64,000 nucleotides of DNA, taken from the NCBI RefSeq assembly GCF_002119805.1, contig NZ_CP021059.1, positions 1,550,001 to 1,614,000 on the forward strand, written 5' to 3'. This stretch comes from Macrococcoides canis. GTDB taxonomy: Bacteria; Bacillota; Bacilli; Staphylococcales; Staphylococcaceae. Numbering within the stretch: position 1 is the stretch's first letter; each line of letters begins with the position of its first letter. This document shows, piece by piece, positions 60,044-64,000 of this stretch. The notes under the pieces were generated by a model. That model was not told the origin of the DNA, ran no database searches, and saw only the letters and a program-made list of their open reading frames with translations. The position numbers and the translations under genes are program-made.

Positions 60044-60102
60044 ATTATAGCTTATTTAGTTGTGAATATGTTCACATGTATAGATGAATAGGGATTTCCC
60101 TA
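60044..60102 (-). promoter_or_regulatory. nitrite operon promoter with NreC box and Rex box
   Basis: TAGGG-ATTT-CCCTA (60089-60102) matches the NreC-box consensus of staphylococcal nitrate/nitrite genes. TTGTGAA-TATG-TTCACAT (60060-60077) matches the Rex box TTGTGAA-N4-TTCACAA with one mismatch. A TATAAT (60044-60049) follows, without a convincing -35, as expected for an activator-dependent promoter. NreC would activate in the absence of oxygen with nitrate, and Rex would repress at low NADH. Confidence 0.8.
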
Positions 60103-60158
60103 TATAATTTATTTTGCAAGTATTTATATATGACGATGCAATTTAATTGTGTCATACA

Positions 60159-60197
60159 AAAAAGCGAATTGGACAATATGTCCAATTCGCTTTTTAT
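60159..60197 (-). terminator. terminator after the NAD(P)-binding protein gene
   Basis: A 17-bp stem (AAAAAGCGAATTGGACA/TGTCCAATTCGCTTTTT) with a 3-nt loop overlaps the stop codon and has a T-run on the minus strand. Confidence 0.9.
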
Positions 60198-60829
60198 GCT
60201 TTCTCACCTACGAGTGTAAATCTTTGATTGATATGCTGTGGATGTTCTATCTCATCCACAAGCGCTGTTACAAAATCATGATAGCTAATATAACTCTCTC
60301 CTTGACTATTTACCATTAACTTATCTTTACCTAGTGTGAAGTTGCCAGTCTTCTTGCCTTCCGGATCAAAGAATCCAGCTGGAGAGATAAATGTCCATGT
60401 TAAATCTTCGGCTTGTTTAATATCTTCATAGTTTCTCGCCTGACCTTTCGCGGAAGGCATAAAGATGTCGGGTAAATTACCTGACTCGACTAATGTAACT
60501 GATTCTGCATCATCTACATATAAACTCCCTGCACCACCGACAACAATAAGTCTCGTATCCGTACCTTTTAGTGCATCTATCAATACTCTGCCTGCTTTAA
60601 CATGTGCTTCTTCTTCTCCTAAAGGTGCACCAAATGCATTGACGATAATATCAAATGATGATACATCATCACTTCTTAAGTCAAAGATATCTTTTTCAAT
60701 GACTTTAATTTTTTGTGTTACTTTATGCGCATCTCTGACAATTGCCACAGGCTCGTATCCCCTGCTAATGAGTTCATCCACTACAAGACGTCCTACTTTA
60801 CCTGTAGCTGCTACTACACCAATCTTCAT
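60194..60829 (-). CDS. NAD(P)-binding protein (NmrA/YwnB-like reductase)
   Basis: A 211-residue single-domain Rossmann protein of the atypical short-chain dehydrogenase type, with GVVAATGKVGRLVVDELI near the N-terminus and VVGGAGSLYVD in the middle. Such proteins are often linked to quinone, aldehyde or flavin stress. TTAGGAGTG precedes the ATG at 60829. A GTATA-N5-TATAC palindrome overlaps the promoter and suggests control by a QsrR/YodB-type quinone-sensing repressor. Substrate unknown. Confidence 0.85.
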   Translation of the reverse strand: MKIGVVAATGKVGRLVVDELISRGYEPVAIVRDAHKVTQKIKVIEKDIFDLRSDDVSSFDIIVNAFGAPLGEEEAHVKAGRVLIDALKGTDTRLIVVGGAGSLYVDDAESVTLVESGNLPDIFMPSAKGQARNYEDIKQAEDLTWTFISPAGFFDPEGKKTGNFTLGKDKLMVNSQGESYISYHDFVTALVDEIEHPQHINQRFTLVGEKA

Positions 60830-60845
60830 ACTATCACTCCTAAAT

Positions 60846-60886
60846 ATTAGTATACTAATTATACTAATATTGACTATATTGTTCAA
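60846..60886 (-). promoter_or_regulatory. promoter with a GTATA-N5-TATAC operator
   Basis: TTGAAC (60881-60886), a 17-bp spacer and TATAAT (60858-60863) form a minus-strand promoter. GTATA-CTAAT-TATAC (60850-60864) overlaps the -10, and a 14-bp palindrome ATTAGTATACTAAT (60846-60859) overlaps that. The GTATA-N5-TATAC form matches the S. aureus QsrR site as I recall it. Confidence 0.65.
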
Positions 60887-60894
60887 CAAAAAAA

Positions 60895-60922
60895 GGACAA
60901 TGATGAACCTTCATCATTGTCC
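60895..60922 (-). terminator. terminator of the infC-rpmI-rplT operon
   Basis: A 13-bp stem (GGACAATGATGAA/TTCATCATTGTCC) followed by TTTTTTTG on the minus strand, directly after rplT. Confidence 0.9.
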
Positions 60923-60936
60923 GATCTAATCAAATA

Positions 60937-61293
60937 TTATTTTAAAGCTGCTTTCGCTTGGTTCACTAACTCAGCAAATGCTTTTTCGTCAGAGATAGCG
61001 ATCTCTGATAACATTTTACGGTTAATATCGATTCCAGCAACTTTTAATCCGTTCATTAAACGGCTGTAGCTGATATCATGTTTACGTGCTGCAGCGTTGA
61101 TACGTGCGATCCATAATTTACGGAATTCACGTTTCTTTTGACGACGGTCACGGTATGCATATTGACCTGATTTCATTACTTGTTGTTTTGCTACTTTATA
61201 TAATGTATGTTTAGAACCAAAGTAACCTTTAGCTAATTTAATAACCTTTTTACGACGGGCGCGTGTTACTGTTCCACCTTTAACTCGTGGCAT
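60937..61293 (-). CDS. rplT: 50S ribosomal protein L20
   Basis: A 118-residue primary 23S rRNA-binding protein needed early in 50S assembly, with the basic N-terminus [20 protein letters not shown] and [18 protein letters not shown] near the C-terminus. In Firmicutes L20 represses its own operon by binding the infC leader, for which a matching leader is present upstream. AAGGAGGAA precedes the ATG. Last gene of infC-rpmI-rplT. Confidence 0.98.
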   Translation of the reverse strand: MPRVKGGTVTRARRKKVIKLAKGYFGSKHTLYKVAKQQVMKSGQYAYRDRRQKKREFRKLWIARINAAARKHDISYSRLMNGLKVAGIDINRKMLSEIAISDEKAFAELVNQAKAALK

Positions 61294-61322
61294 TATAATT
61301 CCTCCTTAGAAATATCCTATTA

Positions 61323-61523
61323 TTATTTTACGTACGTTAACATTTGTGCTACGCGTTTTTGATCACCTTTAGAAACTAAAGCTGCTTTACGTAATCCGCG
61401 TTTTTGTTTTGTAGATTTGTTAGCAAATAAGTGTGAAGTGTAAGCTCTTGAACGTTTTAATTTCCCTGAACCAGTTCTTTTAACACGTTTCGCTCCACCA
61501 CGGTGAGTTTTCATTTTAGGCAT
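61323..61523 (-). CDS. rpmI: 50S ribosomal protein L35
   Basis: A 66-residue, highly basic ribosomal protein with [20 protein letters not shown] and [25 protein letters not shown] precedes the ATG. It sits between infC and rplT in the standard operon. Confidence 0.98.
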   Translation of the reverse strand: MPKMKTHRGGAKRVKRTGSGKLKRSRAYTSHLFANKSTKQKRGLRKAALVSKGDQKRVAQMLTYVK

Positions 61524-61535
61524 GTTTTTGTCCTC

Positions 61536-62063
61536 CTAGTTTTGTTTTTTGTCGACGATTGGCGCTAACATTAAGAACATTGAGCGGCCATCCATCTTTG
61601 GTTTTTGTTCAACAGTCGCAAGATCTTTACATTCTTCTGCAAATTTCTCTAATACGCGTTGACCGAATTCTTTGTGCGTAATAGCACGTCCACGGAAACG
61701 AATAGATACTTTAACTTTATCTTCTTTCTCTAAGAATTTACGAGCATTCTTAAGTTTCGTATTAAAGTCATGATCTTCGATTGTAGGACTTAGACGAATT
61801 TCTTTAACTGTAACAACTTTCTGCTTTTTGCGTGCTTCTTTTTCTTTCTTCTGCTGCTCAAACTTATACTTACCGTAATCCATAATTTTGGCAACGGGCG
61901 GTTTAGCGTTTGGCGCAACAAGAACAACATCAAGATTTACACGTTCTGCAATTTCGATTGCTTCGAACTTAGATTTAACACCAAGTTGTTCACCATCATG
62001 TCCAATTAAACGTAATTCTTTCGCGCGAATTCTGTCATTGATTTGAGTTTGATCTTTAGCTAT
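61536..62063 (-). CDS. infC: translation initiation factor IF-3
   Basis: It binds the 30S subunit and checks start codon selection. The 175 residues have the N-terminal domain ([21 protein letters not shown]), the linker [23 protein letters not shown] and the C-terminal domain ([40 protein letters not shown]). The reading frame has a GTG at 62072, but it lies within the ribosome site AGGAGGTG. ATA at 62063, correctly spaced, is therefore the likely start, as expected because infC uses rare start codons for autoregulation. Confidence 0.95.
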   Translation of the reverse strand: MAKDQTQINDRIRAKELRLIGHDGEQLGVKSKFEAIEIAERVNLDVVLVAPNAKPPVAKIMDYGKYKFEQQKKEKEARKKQKVVTVKEIRLSPTIEDHDFNTKLKNARKFLEKEDKVKVSIRFRGRAITHKEFGQRVLEKFAEECKDLATVEQKPKMDGRSMFLMLAPIVDKKQN

Positions 62064-62081
62064 GGTTGACACCTCCTATAT

Positions 62082-62246
62082 GATTTACGAAGACAAACAA
62101 AAAAGCGAATGCATAATGCACCCGCTAAAAAATAGACATGTCTAACCATGTTATTTAACCCCGTAACTGCAATTGCGTCTGCAGGGCGAGAAGCGGGATG
62201 CTTCTACTTGTCCGTTTCGTATTCAACAGACTTAATAATAACAGGG
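62082..62246 (-). promoter_or_regulatory. L20-type leader of infC-rpmI-rplT
   Basis: Between lysP and infC the minus strand shows the GC-rich segment GTAGAAGCATCCCGCTTCTC, then CGCAATTGCAGTTACGGGGTT, and ends with a hairpin (AGCGGGTGCATTATGCATTCGC) and T-run. This is the layout of the L20 leader, where ribosomal protein L20 mimicry controls transcription. A sigma-A promoter is not obvious; TATTATTAAG is present near the start. Confidence 0.8.
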
Positions 62247-63746
62247 TTATGCTTCGATGTCAACATCTATTTTTTCATATTCGCTCATATCTGTATCTTG
62301 TGATAAATCAACTTTTTCCAATGGAATCTTCTTCGTTTTGTATCTTAATTTATGATATAAGAAGAATGCTAAGAAAATCGGGATTCCCATATACGTAATC
62401 ATAAATCCGTTCAAATCAAAGTTTCCATTTAATATCAGATCCGTATCCTGACCGATAATAACAAAGAGACATAATACAAATGCAAAGATTGGACCGAATG
62501 GGAACCACATTGCTTTATATTTCAATACCGATAAATCTTTATTCTGAGCATAAAATGCACGTCGGAATCGATAATGACTTATCGCAATACCGAGCCATGC
62601 AATAAAACCAGTTAATCCACTTGCTGCAACGATATATTCATACGCCCCACTCGCGACACGTTCAACTAAGAAGATGATCAGTACTACTACGAACGTCGCA
62701 AGTAAACTCGGAATCGGAACACCTTTATGATTTGTTTCTGAGAATTTACGTGATGCTAATCCATCTTTACCCATTGCATATAACATACGTGTTGAAGCGT
62801 ACATTCCACTATTACCCGCTGAAAGAATAGACGTTAAGATTACGGCATTCATAAACGAAGCTGCAAAGGCAAGTCCTGCATTTTCAAATACTAATGTAAA
62901 TGGTGACTTTGCAACACTATCTCCTCCCATTAAGTTCGGGTTAGTATAAGGAATAATCAAACCAATGACTAGAATAGATAAAACGTAGAATATTAATATT
63001 CTCCAGAATACTTGTTTAATTGCTTTCGGAATTGTTTTTTCTGGTTCTTCTGACTCACCTGCTGTAATCCCTACAAGCTCTGTACCTTGAAAACTGAATC
63101 CTGCAACTAAAAATACACCAAGAATCGTTAAGAAACTTCCTGTCAAACCATGACCTACAAAAGGTGCTTCACCCGCTGTGAAGTTTTTAAATCCTAAATA
63201 CTCTCCACCGAGTATTCCGAAGATTGTCAGTAATCCAATTCCTAAAAATAAAATAACTGTTGCTACTTTAATAATCGCAAACCAGTACTCACTTTCACCA
63301 TAGACACGTACAGATAACGTGTTTAAAAATAAGATAATGGCTAAGAAGACTAAACTCCATGCCCAGCCCGGCAAGAAATCCATCGGTTCCCAATATTTAA
63401 TGACACTAGCAGCAATACTGACATCCGCTGCAACTGTGATCACCCAGTTAAACCAATAGTTCCAGCCTAATGCAAATCCAAGTGACGGATCAACAAATCG
63501 TGTTGCATAAGTTGAAAAACTTCCTGAAATCGGAAGATACGTCGCCATCTCTCCGAGTGACGTCATTAAGAAGAACACCATAATCCCGATAATTGTGAAT
63601 GCAAGCAGCGCACCACCTGGCCCTGCATCACGAATGGCACCACCACTCGTCATAAATAAACCTGTACCAATACATCCACCGATCGCAATCATCGATATAT
63701 GACGCTGCTTCAACTTTCTTTGTACTTGATTTGTACTTTCTGACAA
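62247..63746 (-). CDS. lysP: lysine-specific amino acid permease (LysP-like)
   Basis: A 499-residue amino acid/proton symporter of the APC superfamily with twelve predicted membrane helices. The N-terminal RHISMIAIGGCIGTGLFMTSG is the conserved TM1 region of the family, followed by GEMATYLPISGSFSTYATRF. The start is TTG at 63746, after AGAAGGGAAG and just before LSESTNQVQ; the ATG at 63788 lies inside the terminator hairpin of the leader. The lysine riboswitch upstream indicates lysine as substrate. The infC-lysP neighbourhood is also found in Staphylococcus. Confidence 0.93.
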   Translation of the reverse strand: MSESTNQVQRKLKQRHISMIAIGGCIGTGLFMTSGGAIRDAGPGGALLAFTIIGIMVFFLMTSLGEMATYLPISGSFSTYATRFVDPSLGFALGWNYWFNWVITVAADVSIAASVIKYWEPMDFLPGWAWSLVFLAIILFLNTLSVRVYGESEYWFAIIKVATVILFLGIGLLTIFGILGGEYLGFKNFTAGEAPFVGHGLTGSFLTILGVFLVAGFSFQGTELVGITAGESEEPEKTIPKAIKQVFWRILIFYVLSILVIGLIIPYTNPNLMGGDSVAKSPFTLVFENAGLAFAASFMNAVILTSILSAGNSGMYASTRMLYAMGKDGLASRKFSETNHKGVPIPSLLATFVVVLIIFLVERVASGAYEYIVAASGLTGFIAWLGIAISHYRFRRAFYAQNKDLSVLKYKAMWFPFGPIFAFVLCLFVIIGQDTDLILNGNFDLNGFMITYMGIPIFLAFFLYHKLRYKTKKIPLEKVDLSQDTDMSEYEKIDVDIEA

Positions 63747-63775
63747 ATTAATAACTTCCCTTCTATAAATAAAAA

Positions 63776-63801
63776 TGGATGCACACAATTGTATGCATCC
63801 A
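63776..63801 (-). terminator. terminator (expression platform) of the lysine riboswitch
   Basis: TGGATGCATACAATTGTGTGCATCCA forms a 12-bp hairpin (one G-T pair), with ATTTTTATTT after it on the minus strand, between the aptamer and lysP. It presumably forms when lysine is bound. Confidence 0.8.
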
Positions 63802-63837
63802 TAAATGATTCTAGTACCATTTAGTAGCGCATCACAA

Positions 63838-63994
63838 TATGTGTGACAGTCTGTTACTTATTCAGTAACAGCCCAGAATTTAAGCTCATACACTTATCTT
63901 CTTCGGCATCGCTTCCTTTCTACTGATTTCAACTACGTGTATGACGTATCTATCAGTATACTCTTAAACAATGCGACCTCTACCTCAACGAGGA
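63838..63994 (-). promoter_or_regulatory. lysine riboswitch (L-box) of lysP
   Basis: The minus strand matches the lysine riboswitch: GAGGTAGAGGTCGCA at the 5' end, AGTAGAAAGGAAGCGATGCCGAAG in the middle (two parts of the core), CTGGGCTGTTACTGAATAAGTAACAG hairpin, and ACTGTCAC at the 3' end. It is followed by a terminator and lysP. Together they indicate transcription attenuation by lysine. The promoter lies beyond the window. Confidence 0.92.
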
Positions 63995-64000
63995 ATATTA

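Overview
The window is an AT-rich chromosomal segment of a low-GC Gram-positive bacterium of the family Staphylococcaceae. Gene content and local order (hemAXCDBL, clpX-tig, sdhCAB, pheST, infC-rpmI-rplT) resemble Staphylococcus. The larger-scale order differs, and Macrococcus or a close relative is my best guess. No rRNA or other species marker is present, so the genus is an inference from proteins and synteny.

Layout. 1-2013: the edge of an integrated mobile element, with an A118-type large serine recombinase directly against a truncated YfcC-type transporter gene (probable integration target). 2160-6360: folC and valS behind a T-box leader. 6366-7987: an AbrB-type membrane protein and an unusual single-pass protein. 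8092-14173: the heme operon hemA-hemX-hemC-hemD-hemB-hemL. 14264-19275: engB, clpX, tig, a helical-repeat protein and a NUDIX hydrolase. 19475-20314: a sirtuin and tRNA-Arg. 20476-38400: a conserved block (ysnB, rdgB, murI, marR, sdhBAC, uvrC, trxA, mutS2, polX, cvpA, zapA, rnhC, pheT, pheS with a T-box) that, from memory of S. aureus, lies elsewhere on that chromosome. 38536-55089: a more accessory stretch with a sortase-anchored LPESG protein, a NERD protein, a GC-rich 40-bp tandem repeat array, MarR and TetR regulators, a ThDP decarboxylase, an M42 peptidase with an in-frame stop, ABC and DUF819 transporters, a MOSC protein and two flavin oxidoreductases. 55121-60102: the assimilatory nitrite reductase/siroheme operon. 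60194-64000: an NAD(P)-binding protein, rplT-rpmI-infC with an L20-type leader, and lysP with a lysine riboswitch.

How the genes connect. HemA, HemL, HemB, HemC and HemD make uroporphyrinogen III. It goes to heme (used for example by SdhC) or, through CobA, SirC and SirB, to siroheme for NirB. The nitrite operon has a near-consensus NreC box and a Rex box, so oxygen/nitrate and NADH signals probably converge there. sdhC has a Fur-like box and three alternating copies of a short element upstream. RNA-level control is prominent: two T-boxes, an L20-type leader, a lysine riboswitch and many intrinsic terminators.

Most of the window is ordinary core genome. The points most worth a second look are the recombinase/yfcC junction, the 40-bp GC-rich array after the NERD gene, the upstream region of sdhC, the in-frame TGA in the M42 peptidase, a 31-codon membrane ORF beside trxA, and several strong operator palindromes (NreC, Rex, GTATA-N5-TATAC, and candidate MarR and TetR sites). 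I found no clear, complete undescribed system; the unseen mobile element to the left is the likeliest place for one.
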